64,000 nt of DNA from Tolypothrix tenuis PCC 7101 (GCF_002368295.1 NZ_AP018248.1:5340798-5404797), one strand, 5' to 3'. Numbered from the stretch's first letter, positions 17,522 through 27,217 are shown. Notes: generated from the letters alone by a model not told the origin. A program made the numbers and translations.

Positions 17522-20500
17522 TTAATAATTATTTGGTCTTGCTAGGTTTTTAAACTTTGTAAACTGAGGATCGAATAACAGTTTAACTGTACCTGTTGGG
17601 CCGTTACGGTGTTTAGCTACTATCACTTCTGCAATACCGCGATCGGGGCTATCATTATTGTAGTAATCGTCTCTATACAACATAATTACTAAATCCGCAT
17701 CCTGTTCAATTGAATTGTGAACAATAATATTGTTAGCAACAAAGTTGTGTAAACGAGGAACTGTTAGGTCAAAAACTTCTTCCTCTCCACTAAATTCAAT
17801 TAAAACTATTTCATCCCAATAAACATCACTGTTGGCAAGGGTAAGCATTTCATTTGATTGAACAATCTTGCCAACTTTTAACGCTCTTTCTCTACTTAAA
17901 TTTGCTTTGTAAAGTGTAGAACCACAATAGGATTGTCCCAGGCAAGATTGTATTTCTCTTGTTGTCATACCAATACTTTGCATGGCAGGTACAACTTGTG
18001 TTTTCCAAACCTCTTTGGGTATTACATCTCTGTTAGGGTTATGAATGCAATTGTCAAGGTGTTCAGATATTTTTTGTAATGACCCTAGTTTGTATTGACC
18101 TACCGCTCCAATTTTTTTAATAAATAATTCAAGATCAATTTTGCCAGTAATTATGACATGATACTGATTTCTACCCTTACCAGGTTGAGGAATAATTTTG
18201 AGTTTTGCATTAATGCCTAATCTTAATAAAAGTGTCTGAACATCAAAAGCTAGTATTTCGCTGCTACTTGCATAATATGCAATAGGTCTTGGTTTTTTAC
18301 CAGCCACTAACTGTATAGAACCATCTGTACTCCAAAGATGCCTTAGAAAACAAGCTATTAACTCTTGAGGTTGTGAAAACAATTCTTGAGGTAGGAATTT
18401 TTCGTAAGATCTTAAACCAAAAACACCGAGCGATTCTAACCATTTCGCTACTGGATTTCTCACATTATGAGTTAGGTGCTCTGCTGCCGACAAGTAAACT
18501 TGATACCAGCTACGTTCAGGTGAAATTCTAGGAACAATTGCATCTCCAAAAACTTCTTTTGCTAAGAAAGCAACATTCTCGGCTAAATCTATCTCTCTAG
18601 TTGTGTACTGTATGGCATGACGTGGCAATGTACAACCGTCACCAATTAAATGCCCTAATAATGCAACCTCAGCATAAGTCATGGTTAGTTGCCCTGGAAT
18701 GGGTACAGACCTGGGTAAACATAGATGTTGTTTAGGGCTTAGTTTATCTAGCCTACACCAACCATTAATAGTTAAAAATTTGTGATTAGCTGTAGCTCGA
18801 ATTTTTCGCCCCAATCGAGTTTTTAAAGTAAATACAGGCTTCACTCCTGTAGAAAAGGCATTACTAACTATTGCCTTTTCTAACTGCATTGTCGCTTCAT
18901 TTAATGCCAAAACTGAAAAGCCAGATTTGCCTACTAAATTACGAATTGGTACTTGTACGCCAGTATCTGCTAAGGTCACTAAACTATCGCCAGTTAAACA
19001 TCCAGATTCTCTTAAATCTGACAACATTGGGCGTTTATTAGTACGTGCTTCCACCCCTCGACTTAGCTGAGATAAAGCAATAACTGGAACCGATAATTCC
19101 CGCGCTAAACCTTTTAAAGAACGTGTAATTTTAGATAATTCTTGTACACGATTATCACCTGCTCCTTCCATTAATTGCAAGTAATCTATCACAATTAAAC
19201 CCAAATCCATGCCTTGTTCTGCTTGTAGCCGTCGCGCCTGACTCCGCATTTGGGTTACTGTAATATTTGGCGTGTCATCAATAAAAATTGGCATCTCCGA
19301 AAGCATACCAATAGCGCGGCTTAAAGGTTCCCATTGCGCTTGACTAAGCCTGCCACTTCTTAAATAACCACTTTCAATTCCTGCTTCACTAGCTAATAGA
19401 CGCTGCACTAGCTGTTCTTTAGACATTTCTAAACTAAAAACAGCGACTGGCATTCTATGAGAAGCAGCAATATTATAAGCAAGGTTAAGGCAGAAAGCAG
19501 TATTGTGAACACATATATCATTAGCGACAAAATTGTGTGTTTCTGGAATAGTTAAGTCATAAACTTGCTTATAACCTACCGACTCAATAGAAACTATTTC
19601 ATCCCAATATACATCACTTGTTGCTAACTGTTGAAGTGGCAAATTGTCTAAAGCAGTAGCTAACATCCACAGTCTTTGTCGGCTAACAGCACGTTTACCA
19701 ACGTGCATATTTGTATAACCTTGAATACCAGCACGTACAGCTAAACTACCCCAACTTTCGCTACCTTTTGCTACGGCTATTTGTTGCCAAATTTCTACAG
19801 GTATTAAGTCACGATTAGGTTGATATTTTCTTTGAGATATTGCATTTGCAACTTTGGCTAATGCTGCTTCTTTACTAAAGATACCTATTTCTGAGATAAA
19901 AGTTTTAATAGATAAGGCATCAGTAATATCTAATTGCCATGCTGGTCTACGAGTGTTATTGTACTTGACTGAACGTTTTTTTAAAGAGGCAATGATGCCA
20001 AACCTTAATAAAAGATGTTGGATTTGTCTTGCTAGTTTCTCACTAACTGTTCCATATCCTAACTGAGATTGACCACTAGCCAGGACTGTAGCCCATCCAT
20101 CTGTAGCGAAAAGACGGTTTAGGAATAAAGATAATTGCGATCGCTCTAATTTAAAAATAATTGATGGGATAGTTTTAGCATGAGCATCTTTACCCCATAA
20201 ACCTAATTCCTCTAACCAAACTGTCAAAGCATTTTTACTAGACTTGCTAATGCTAGAAAATCCATGAGGTGCAAATTCTGCTGGTTCTAATTGCAGAATT
20301 GTACATAATCTGGCAAAAGTTTCAAAATTTGGGACACACTCACCTTGTTTCCATATACAAAGTAAAGATGGAGTTACCCCCAATTCCTGACTCAACTTTT
20401 TAGCCGATACACCTTGAGACTGCATCATAGTTTGTAAGCGTTGAGCAAAAAGCTGCCTTTGAATAGTAATAAACTCTAAATCTCCTCGCACACAAAAAGA

Positions 20501-21652
20501 TGGTGTACGTTGTCCTTGAGAAGTTTCACAACGCACTTTCAAACCACCAAAATCTGTAACTGCTTGTGAGAAATCTGCTTGGATTAATGGATTACTATTG
20601 ATAAATCGGGCATTGCTATTGGTTAATCCGCCATCACCAATTAAATATGCTAATAATTTGACTTCACACTCACGGAGATTTGCTGTGCCGAACACATCTA
20701 TTTTTCGAGGTACGGCAATTTTATCACCTACTTTTAAATTCGCTAATTGCTGCCAACCTTGAATTGTCAAATATGGATGGGTGAGAGTTGTCTCAATCGT
20801 TCTGCCTAAGCGAGTAGTCAGCCGAAAAACTGGTTTAATACCATCATCTACAAAAGCAGATGGTTTGGTAAAATTAAATTTCCAATCATTATTCAACGTC
20901 AATAAAGAGCCACGACGTTGGTTATATAATTCTTCAATTGTGGTAATTTGCCCATTTTCTAAAACAATTTCTGAATCAAAGCTGAGGCATTTTCCCATTG
21001 CAGGCCTTGCAGCCACAATAATCAAATCAGAACGCTGAAATCCACTAGTAAGGGCATCTAAATCGTAAAAACTACAAGTAATTCCAGGTAAGGCAATGCC
21101 TTGATTTCGCTCTTCAATATCCTGAAAATTACTAATTAATGTATCAGAAATATGAACTAATCCTGATTGGGCACGTTCTTGAGTAATACCAAATACTTTT
21201 TGTTCTGCTTGATCTAAAACAATTGGTAATTCTTTCTCAGTTTCATAACCCAGATGGACAATTTCATTACCAGCTTTAATTAACTGTCGCCGCTGGTATT
21301 TATCCATGACTAAGCTTGCTAAAGCGTCAATATTAACGGCTGACACTGTGCGATCTACAAGGGTAGCTAATTTATTTCTCCCACCAATCCGATTCAGCAA
21401 ATCGTGATCGGCTAGCCAACTTGTCACCGCGAGTAAGTCTGTAGGTTTACCCTGTGCGTGCAGTCGCAATGCTGCTTGGTAAATATCTTTATGGGCGCTA
21501 ATGTAAAAAGCTTCGGCAACTAAGCGATCGCTGACTCTTCCAATCGCTTCTGGATCTAGTAGAATTCCCCCCAAAATCGCTTCTTCTGCCTCAATATTTT
21601 GGGGTGGAAGGCGATCGCTACCATTGCCCTGAAAACTTAGTTCTTCAGCCAT
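17522..21652 (-). CDS. dnaB: Replicative DNA helicase DnaB interrupted by two inteins
   Basis: 1376 residues as translated. Removing the inteins leaves 221 + 167 + 63 = 451 residues, the normal DnaB length. The exteins contain the N-terminal primase-interacting domain, the Walker A motif ARPAMGK-T (split by intein 1), Walker B LIVIDYLQL and the LSDLRESG-SIEQDADLV segment (split by intein 2). DnaB unwinds DNA ahead of the replisome as a hexamer. Both inteins must splice for activity, since each interrupts a conserved motif. rplI lies 289 bases upstream on the same strand, the usual rplI-dnaB order. Confidence 0.97.
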   Translation of the reverse strand: MAEELSFQGNGSDRLPPQNIEAEEAILGGILLDPEAIGRVSDRLVAEAFYISAHKDIYQAALRLHAQGKPTDLLAVTSWLADHDLLNRIGGRNKLATLVDRTVSAVNIDALASLVMDKYQRRQLIKAGNEIVHLGYETEKELPIVLDQAEQKVFGITQERAQSGLVHISDTLISNFQDIEERNQGIALPGITCSFYDLDALTSGFQRSDLIIVAARPAMGKCLSFDSEIVLENGQITTIEELYNQRRGSLLTLNNDWKFNFTKPSAFVDDGIKPVFRLTTRLGRTIETTLTHPYLTIQGWQQLANLKVGDKIAVPRKIDVFGTANLRECEVKLLAYLIGDGGLTNSNARFINSNPLIQADFSQAVTDFGGLKVRCETSQGQRTPSFCVRGDLEFITIQRQLFAQRLQTMMQSQGVSAKKLSQELGVTPSLLCIWKQGECVPNFETFARLCTILQLEPAEFAPHGFSSISKSSKNALTVWLEELGLWGKDAHAKTIPSIIFKLERSQLSLFLNRLFATDGWATVLASGQSQLGYGTVSEKLARQIQHLLLRFGIIASLKKRSVKYNNTRRPAWQLDITDALSIKTFISEIGIFSKEAALAKVANAISQRKYQPNRDLIPVEIWQQIAVAKGSESWGSLAVRAGIQGYTNMHVGKRAVSRQRLWMLATALDNLPLQQLATSDVYWDEIVSIESVGYKQVYDLTIPETHNFVANDICVHNTAFCLNLAYNIAASHRMPVAVFSLEMSKEQLVQRLLASEAGIESGYLRSGRLSQAQWEPLSRAIGMLSEMPIFIDDTPNITVTQMRSQARRLQAEQGMDLGLIVIDYLQLMEGAGDNRVQELSKITRSLKGLARELSVPVIALSQLSRGVEARTNKRPMLSDLRESGCLTGDSLVTLADTGVQVPIRNLVGKSGFSVLALNEATMQLEKAIVSNAFSTGVKPVFTLKTRLGRKIRATANHKFLTINGWCRLDKLSPKQHLCLPRSVPIPGQLTMTYAEVALLGHLIGDGCTLPRHAIQYTTREIDLAENVAFLAKEVFGDAIVPRISPERSWYQVYLSAAEHLTHNVRNPVAKWLESLGVFGLRSYEKFLPQELFSQPQELIACFLRHLWSTDGSIQLVAGKKPRPIAYYASSSEILAFDVQTLLLRLGINAKLKIIPQPGKGRNQYHVIITGKIDLELFIKKIGAVGQYKLGSLQKISEHLDNCIHNPNRDVIPKEVWKTQVVPAMQSIGMTTREIQSCLGQSYCGSTLYKANLSRERALKVGKIVQSNEMLTLANSDVYWDEIVLIEFSGEEEVFDLTVPRLHNFVANNIIVHNSIEQDADLVIMLYRDDYYNNDSPDRGIAEVIVAKHRNGPTGTVKLLFDPQFTKFKNLARPNNY
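17714..19000 (-). mobile_element. DnaB intein 2 (RESG/S site), LAGLIDADG
   Basis: 429 residues (885-1313 of the precursor) between LSDLRESG and SIEQDAD. It starts CLTGDSLV and ends VANNIIVHN, with Ser as the +1 residue. Endonuclease motifs ALLGHLIGDGC and HLWSTDGS are intact. The position, and as I recall the length, match the Synechocystis DnaB intein. Of the last 42 residues, 29 are identical to intein 1, so the two share ancestry. Confidence 0.94.
19502..20989 (-). mobile_element. DnaB intein 1 (P-loop site), LAGLIDADG, with internal XRE-type HTH
   Basis: 496 residues (222-717 of the precursor), inserted between Lys and Thr of the Walker A loop. It begins Cys-Leu-Ser-Phe-Asp-Ser and ends VANDICVHN before extein Thr. 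Splicing block THPYLTI is present (TLTH with the block B His). Homing endonuclease motifs are LLAYLIGDGG and RLFATDGW, so the nuclease looks intact. Intein residues about 180-235 contain a Cro/C1-type helix-turn-helix (SAKKLSQELGVTPSLLCIWK), which is unusual inside an intein. Confidence 0.93.
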
Positions 21653-21856
21653 AAGCGATGTTCAACTGGCGAGCCAGATGGCGTTATTACCTTGATGATC
21701 AAAAATTGCCAATAATTCGTAATTGTGAATTCGTAATTCCTAATTAGTCCGTAGATGAATTTAGTAACTAGAAATCAGCAAAAATATTTGTCTTGTTACC
21801 TCAACAAATGAGCTGATTCTGCATCTTAAATAAATTACGAATTACTCTTCGGGTTC

Positions 21857-21897
21857 GGCAGTTACTTAACTTGGGGAGACCCCAAGACTGTACTGCC
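21857..21897. repeat. Two-stem hairpin repeat between rplI and dnaB
   Basis: Outer stem GGCAGT (21857-21862) with ACTGCC (21892-21897), inner stem CTTGGGG / CCCCAAG (21870-21886, loop AGA). No T-run follows. It resembles hairpin repeats common in Nostocales intergenic DNA. Confidence 0.65.
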
Positions 21898-21900
21898 TCA

Positions 21901-21930
21901 CAAACTACGAATTACGAATTACGAATTAGT
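21901..21930. repeat. Tandem ACGAATT repeat
   Basis: Three to four ACGAATT heptamers just downstream of rplI. Confidence 0.8.
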
Positions 21931-21941
21931 AATTAATTCAG

Positions 21942-22400
21942 TTAGCTAGCAACAACTTCAATGGTTACTTGTGCGGTTACTTCTGAATGTAGCTTAATTT
22001 CAGCTTTGTAAGTGCCAAGGTGGTTAATATCGGGGAGGGTAATACCGCGACGATCAATTTCTTGATTGGTAGCTGCTTGAATTGCATCTGCAACGTCTTG
22101 AGCGGTAACAGTACCGAAAATAGCTTCATTTTCACCAACTTGCTTGGCAATTTTCAAGTTGCCAATTTTTTCTAAAGCTGCTTGTTGTTCTAAAGCTTGT
22201 TGTCTCAGCTCTAATTGCCGTTGACGTTCTTGTTCACGACGACGTTCTACTTGCTTGAGAATACCAGGAGTAGCATGAGTTGCTAATTTTTGCGGAATTA
22301 GATAATTACGAGCATAGCCAGGAGCTACATCTACTAAATCGCCTAATTTTCCCAGCTTACTCACATCTTGAGTTAAAACTAACTGTACGCGTTTCGCCAT
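21942..22400 (-). CDS. rplI: 50S ribosomal protein L9
   Basis: 152 residues, full length. The N-terminal domain MAKRVQLVLTQDVSKLGKLG and the L9 signature GYARNYLIPQKLA are clear, followed by the long connecting helix (about 45-80, Arg/Gln/Glu rich) and the C-terminal RNA-binding domain. L9 binds 23S rRNA near the L1 stalk. dnaB is next on the same strand, 289 repeat-bearing bases away, so cotranscription is possible but not shown. Confidence 0.97.
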   Translation of the reverse strand: MAKRVQLVLTQDVSKLGKLGDLVDVAPGYARNYLIPQKLATHATPGILKQVERRREQERQRQLELRQQALEQQAALEKIGNLKIAKQVGENEAIFGTVTAQDVADAIQAATNQEIDRRGITLPDINHLGTYKAEIKLHSEVTAQVTIEVVAS

Positions 22401-22565
22401 TGTTTTTCGTTTTCCTGTAGAATCTCATTAACTTGGGTTGCAGCCGGATAGCTCACAGATGTGTAGCTGTATCCCAAGCGGCTTGGTCAATACCCTAAAG
22501 CTTACAGATCCTAGCGAATCGCAGGGTGCGATCGCAACTATTAGGGTGCAAAAAAATTGTATTGC

Positions 22566-23645
22566 TTATAGCGCCGCGATCGCGCGATCTACCAAATCTA
22601 GTCCTTTAGAGACTACCGCATTCCGCCAACCCATATCCGCAGGCACAAAAACTTCCATTAAGCGCTGGCTTGTCGATTCTTTAGATGGGTGATTTGCTGG
22701 CGAAAAGAAATGAGCGCGGTTTTCGGCTCGTAATGCCTCCACTACTTGAATTACTGAATAAGTACCAAATTCTGCGGTAAGATACCTGTAATTACATTGG
22801 GCAACTTTTGCCTGACACCAATTTCCCAATCCTCCACGAAACTTGTAAGCAACTTTTCTGGCTAGATAAGGTTCCACATAATTCGCGCCAAACTTCGCAA
22901 TTAGCCATTGGGTAGACTCAGACTCCGGCGGATAATCAATGAAAAGTTTATAAGTAGCTTTCTTACCTAAGCCTGTATGTAAATCAAGATGTACTACATC
23001 TGTGGCATTCCCCACCCACCGAGCAAAATTAGCATCAAGAATCTGATAAGTCTTTGAGGGTTGATGTCCGCCAAAAAATAACCCTTGGGGAAAATCATAT
23101 TGTCCTACTGGTAGCGTGCTGGTTAAAGAATTGATGCCATAGCGAAGAATAATCGCGATCGCTTTTAGCAGAAAGAGCTCAAACTGAGATGGTGGTGAAG
23201 TTGGGTTGAAAAAAGCATTTAACTCACCATACTTTGCTGGACTTCCGCAGTAGGCTTCCCCAGGTAGCAGGAAATTACGATTGAGGTCGATATTTTCCTC
23301 ATTCCATCGCCTACGCCAAGCAAAGCCGTAAGGATTCAAGGCGTGTACAAGTAATAAAGCAATCTCTTGGCTTTGATTCCAATTTACAAGACGCTTCTCT
23401 AGCAAAGTACATTGCACAGCAGAACCAAAAAATCCCTCCACGCCATGCAATCCACTGGAGACAACTACAATCTTTTGCGAGTTGGGGTTTCCTAAAAAAG
23501 CCACATCAATAGTCAAGTCTTCCCCATCTGGCCCAATTTGCTCAATGGGATATGCTTCTAAGCTACATCCCATAGCCAACGCCGCATCCCGAAATCGCTT
23601 CCGCGCTGCATTGTAATTAGGACAAAAACCAGCATCATCAAACAT
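22566..23645 (-). CDS. DUF2817 / M14-like metallopeptidase family protein
   Basis: 359 residues from the ATG at 23645. VVSSGLHGVEGFFGSAVQ resembles the first zinc-ligand block of M14 carboxypeptidase folds (HGxxE), NLNRNF-like NIDLNRNFLL is typical for DUF2817, and VHLDLHTGLG carries a further His. The enzyme is presumably a zinc-dependent hydrolase; substrate unknown. An upstream TTG start adds six residues without support. The gene lies 36 bases after gloB on the same strand. Confidence 0.82.
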   Translation of the reverse strand: MFDDAGFCPNYNAARKRFRDAALAMGCSLEAYPIEQIGPDGEDLTIDVAFLGNPNSQKIVVVSSGLHGVEGFFGSAVQCTLLEKRLVNWNQSQEIALLLVHALNPYGFAWRRRWNEENIDLNRNFLLPGEAYCGSPAKYGELNAFFNPTSPPSQFELFLLKAIAIILRYGINSLTSTLPVGQYDFPQGLFFGGHQPSKTYQILDANFARWVGNATDVVHLDLHTGLGKKATYKLFIDYPPESESTQWLIAKFGANYVEPYLARKVAYKFRGGLGNWCQAKVAQCNYRYLTAEFGTYSVIQVVEALRAENRAHFFSPANHPSKESTSQRLMEVFVPADMGWRNAVVSKGLDLVDRAIAAL

Positions 23646-23681
23646 ACAAACACCAAAAACCAAACCCCAAACACCAAATAG

Positions 23682-24455
23682 CTAAAATCTATCCTTCATC
23701 CCCCTAATGCGTGCAAAAGTCTGCACCGGATCGTTACTCTTAGCCGCCGATTGTAGTGTTGGTTGCTCCCAGCGTAAAAAAGGATTGGTACGCTTCTCCA
23801 CCCCTATCGTTGAAGGAATGGTAGCTTTTCCCTGATTACGATACGCCTTAACTTCATCGAAGCGTTTTTGTAAGTCAGCGTTTTCACCATCAACAGTCAG
23901 GGCAAATTGTAAATTTTTTAATGTATATTCATGGGCGCACCAGACCTGTGTATTATCAGGGAGAGAGCGAAGTTTATTTAACGAATTCACCATTTGTGCA
24001 GGAGTCCCTTCAAATATACGACCACAACCCCCTGCAAATAGAGTATCGCCACAGAATAAGTCCCCTGGTTCCCCGGCTACTTCTGGGGGAAAATAGTAAG
24101 CAATGTGTGCGCGGGTATGTCCGGGAACGAAGATGACTTCAGCCATGCGATCGCCAAACTGCACATGATCGCCATCTTCAAGAAAAACTGTTTGTCCTGG
24201 GATTCTTCCCCGATCCTCGGCTCCAGCATAGACTATCGTCTCAGGAAATTTTTGCATTAACTGCTGATTACCACCCACATGATCGTGATGATGGTGGGTG
24301 TTAAAAATCGCTACTAATTTAGTGTTAAGTTCTGTCAGTTTCCTGAATACAGGTTCAGCCTCTGCAGGATCAACAGCAGCGGCGATATTTTGGGTGCGAT
24401 CGTACAGCAAGAATATATAGTTATCCGAGAGTGCTTCCAGACGAATGACCTGCAT
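23682..24455 (-). CDS. gloB: Hydroxyacylglutathione hydrolase (glyoxalase II)
   Basis: 257 residues from the ATG at 24455 (MQVIRLEALSDNYIFL); a start five codons earlier is possible. The metallo-beta-lactamase metal motif THHHHDH is at 53-59, with FVPGHTRAHIAYY and LFCGDTLFAGGCGR following, and a C-terminal R-x-F glyoxalase II tail. It hydrolyses S-lactoylglutathione to lactate and glutathione, completing methylglyoxal detoxification. Confidence 0.95.
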   Translation of the reverse strand: MQVIRLEALSDNYIFLLYDRTQNIAAAVDPAEAEPVFRKLTELNTKLVAIFNTHHHHDHVGGNQQLMQKFPETIVYAGAEDRGRIPGQTVFLEDGDHVQFGDRMAEVIFVPGHTRAHIAYYFPPEVAGEPGDLFCGDTLFAGGCGRIFEGTPAQMVNSLNKLRSLPDNTQVWCAHEYTLKNLQFALTVDGENADLQKRFDEVKAYRNQGKATIPSTIGVEKRTNPFLRWEQPTLQSAAKSNDPVQTFARIRGMKDRF

Positions 24456-24829
24456 AAACTCAATTTCCAAAAGAAAAGAACATCAGAGCTATCTGTACTA
24501 GCTATATAAATTATTTATATGTTGTTCATTTTAGCGGGAAAAATCATGAGACATCAGCATGAATAACCGTATTTTCCCGGTGGTGAGGGTGATAGTAATT
24601 ATTAAGCAATGAGATTAATCAGTACAATTTCTCTGGAAAGAAGCATAAATGCGACGCTAGATTAATGTTGTTCTTTTTGTCAGCAAGACAATCAGAATTT
24701 CGGTCATCAGGCATCAACGATATTTGTTTAATTCAAGAAAATTTAATATTCCAAAATTTTCCTGCAAACCTTTTGTAATACAGAGGTCTAGCAAATATTG
24801 TCATGCTCAATTGCATCTATAGGAGATTT
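24456..24829. other. Intergenic region, no clear feature
   Basis: 374 AT-rich bases between divergent genes. No hairpin, repeat or small gene stands out; promoters for both sides are expected here. Confidence 0.4.
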
Positions 24830-25057
24830 ATGAATTCCCCAGCCTTGCTTTATCCAAGCATCAGTACCCCAGCAGAAACTGCTGTGAAGAAAATTGTCGA
24901 TAAAATTATTTCATCAGGCATAATGAGCCGTCAAGACCATACTTTACTGACATCTACTATTTTGGCTAATGGTGATCTTACTGAGGGAGAACGCCGCCTA
25001 ATTAATCGTGTCTTCGATCATATCCAAACAGGACAACTGAAATTATCGGATTGGTAA
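24830..25057 (+). CDS. Small conserved-looking hypothetical protein
   Basis: 75 residues from the ATG at 24830, chosen because ATAGGAG lies just upstream. It is mainly helical (AETAVKKIVDKIISSGIMSR, LTEGERRLINRVFDHIQTG). The spacing of GxMSRQDHTLLTSTIL and DGDLTEGE-like loops resembles EF-hand-free helical regulators, but I do not recognise a function. It stands alone ahead of the glycosyltransferase island. Confidence 0.75.
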   Translation: MNSPALLYPSISTPAETAVKKIVDKIISSGIMSRQDHTLLTSTILANGDLTEGERRLINRVFDHIQTGQLKLSDW

Positions 25058-25184
25058 TAAACAGTAAGTAATTCATTATTTTTCTGAAAGTAATGAAACT
25101 AAACCATAAAATTTAATATTTAGCGAATGCTTGTTGTTTAAGCAGCAAGCATTCGCTGTTAAATAATAAAATATTTTATCAAAT

Positions 25185-26024
25185 ATGAATTTTGAAAAAG
25201 GCTTTATTACTATTTTAACAGGAATGTATTCTTTTCAAGATTGCATTCATTTTTTGGCATCTGTGAGAAAATTTCATCAAGAGCCAATTATTATTTTAAT
25301 CGACCGCGTCCCACCAATATTCTATCCTTTCCTCAAAGCTTTCAAAAATGTCATCTTAAAACCTGCACCAGCAAATGAAAATACTGTTTTAGCATCACGA
25401 GAAGCCAAGCTAGCTTTGTATGCGACTTCGCAATTTCAAAAAACCATCTACTTAGATTCAGATATTTGCTTACTCTCCAACATTGATGATGTATTTGAAG
25501 CTTTAGAAACGGAAGATTTATTATTAACTGAAGATGTACAGCCCAATATTATTAAAGCAACAAATTTATTAAGAGGTAAACAGCAAGATATATTAGCAGA
25601 TGTGCTGCCAACTTTACAAGCAGTAGGTTTACCGCTGCAGGAGGATAGTATTCAATACAATGGGGGATTTATTGCCTTTAGTAAAACAGAAATAACTGCC
25701 AAATTTTTTGATGAATTCAAGCGTTATTTTGAGATTATCAAAAATAATCAAGATAAATTGCTATTAAAAGACCAAGGTGCTTTTGCAGCTGCGATCGCCA
25801 CCGTTCAACCAAAGCTAAAAGTCTTACCCCCTACCTATAATTACCTCAGCAAGTGGAAGGAAGCGTACAACATTCACGAGGGTATCAAAGTGCTTCACTG
25901 TACATATCCTTACCGACCTCAATATGCAAAAGATGTGACTCGCTCTGTTTACACGAGGATATTCGATAAATTAGCTCCACTATTTCTGCCCAATCAAATT
26001 ACTAACCCTTGGCGTACTAAATAA
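25185..26024 (+). CDS. GT-A fold glycosyltransferase (GT8-like)
   Basis: 279 residues. The metal-binding DxD appears as TIYLDSDICLLSN, and IQYNGGFIAF and KDQGAFAAAI fit the acceptor side of GT8-like enzymes. VLHCTYPYRP near the C-terminus supplies the usual late His. It should transfer a sugar from a nucleotide sugar to a glycan or lipid acceptor at the cytoplasmic face. First gene of the island, 17 bases before the GT4 gene. Donor and acceptor unknown. Confidence 0.82.
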   Translation: MNFEKGFITILTGMYSFQDCIHFLASVRKFHQEPIIILIDRVPPIFYPFLKAFKNVILKPAPANENTVLASREAKLALYATSQFQKTIYLDSDICLLSNIDDVFEALETEDLLLTEDVQPNIIKATNLLRGKQQDILADVLPTLQAVGLPLQEDSIQYNGGFIAFSKTEITAKFFDEFKRYFEIIKNNQDKLLLKDQGAFAAAIATVQPKLKVLPPTYNYLSKWKEAYNIHEGIKVLHCTYPYRPQYAKDVTRSVYTRIFDKLAPLFLPNQITNPWRTK

Positions 26025-26041
26025 TTTTAATAAATAAATAA

Positions 26042-27205
26042 GTGAAAAACATTTCCCTAGTATCAATAATAGTCTCTGATTTATCAAGTGCTGCTATTAT
26101 GCGTGCCTACTTGTTAGGTAAAGCTATTAAAACTTTAGATATTGAGGTAGAAATTATTGGTTTTTTATTTGGTAATAAATTATATAGTGATTTACCAGCG
26201 GAATTTAAAGTCTACCATCTACCTGGTAGTAATTTTCCAAGCTTTGCTCAAGAAATTCGCAAAATTATCCCTAAAATTAAAGGAGATGTAGTTTATGCTA
26301 TTAAGCCAAAATTACCAAGTTTTGGAGTAGCTTTACTAAAAAAAATATCTAGCAAAAAACCAATAATTTTAGATATAGATGACTGGGAACTTAGTTGGTA
26401 TGGTGGTGATGAGTGGAAATATCAACCCACCGTTAAACAGTTAGCTAGAGACTTATTTAAACCAGATGGAGCGCTGAAAAATCCTCATCATCCTTTATAT
26501 ATCAAATGGATGGAGAATTGGAGAAATTATGCTGATTCTGTGACAGTACATACTCAATTTCTCCAGCAGCGTTTTGGCGGTACTTTAATTCCCAATGGCA
26601 AAGATACCTCTTTATTCGATCCGGCTAAATATGAGCCTGAAACTAGCAGAATTCGCTACGGTTTATCTGCATATAAAATTTTAATGTTTCCCGGTGCTCC
26701 TCGACCTTATAAAGGTTTAGAAGATGTTCTCATAGCGCTAGATAAAATTAATCAGCCTGACTTTAGGTTAGTAATTGTTGGCGGTAGCCCTTATGATGAT
26801 TACGATCAGCAACTTCAACAAAAGTGGGGAAATTGGATTATCAAATTGCCTAATTATCCTGCTGAGATAATGCCTGATGTAGTGGCTGCTGCTCACATTA
26901 TTGTTGTTCCCCAAAGAGATACACCCGAAACTCGCGCACAATTTCCTCTGAAACTTACAGATGGAATGTCAATGGCTAAACCTGTTTTATCAACAAAAGT
27001 CGGTGATATTCCCGAAATTTTAGGTGAAACTGGTTATTTAGTTGAACCTGCTAACCCAGAGCAAATTGCAACAACAATTAAATTAATATTTGAAGATTTA
27101 GATTTAGCAAATGTCCGTGGTAGAAAATCACGTGAGCGATGTATAGAAAAATATAGTGTGGAATCTATGGCTTCTCATTTAAAATCAGTAATTTTTCGGT
27201 TGTGA
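26042..27205 (+). CDS. Glycosyltransferase family 4
   Basis: 387 residues, GTG start. GT-B fold: the C-terminal domain has MFPGAPRPYKGLEDVLIAL, the donor-binding RLVIVGG, and the GT4 signature EX7E region FPLKLTDGMSMAKPVLSTKVGDIPE. Retaining transferases of this family build surface polysaccharides and glycolipids. It follows the GT8-like gene and is followed by a hairpin at 27218-27257 that may terminate or attenuate the transcript. Confidence 0.88.
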   Translation: MKNISLVSIIVSDLSSAAIMRAYLLGKAIKTLDIEVEIIGFLFGNKLYSDLPAEFKVYHLPGSNFPSFAQEIRKIIPKIKGDVVYAIKPKLPSFGVALLKKISSKKPIILDIDDWELSWYGGDEWKYQPTVKQLARDLFKPDGALKNPHHPLYIKWMENWRNYADSVTVHTQFLQQRFGGTLIPNGKDTSLFDPAKYEPETSRIRYGLSAYKILMFPGAPRPYKGLEDVLIALDKINQPDFRLVIVGGSPYDDYDQQLQQKWGNWIIKLPNYPAEIMPDVVAAAHIIVVPQRDTPETRAQFPLKLTDGMSMAKPVLSTKVGDIPEILGETGYLVEPANPEQIATTIKLIFEDLDLANVRGRKSRERCIEKYSVESMASHLKSVIFRL

Positions 27206-27217
27206 ATATATATTTAT

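Noticed and set aside
22566..23663. TTG start for the DUF2817 protein
   Set aside because: The ATG at 23645 gives the family-like N-terminus; the upstream codons are A/C-rich filler.
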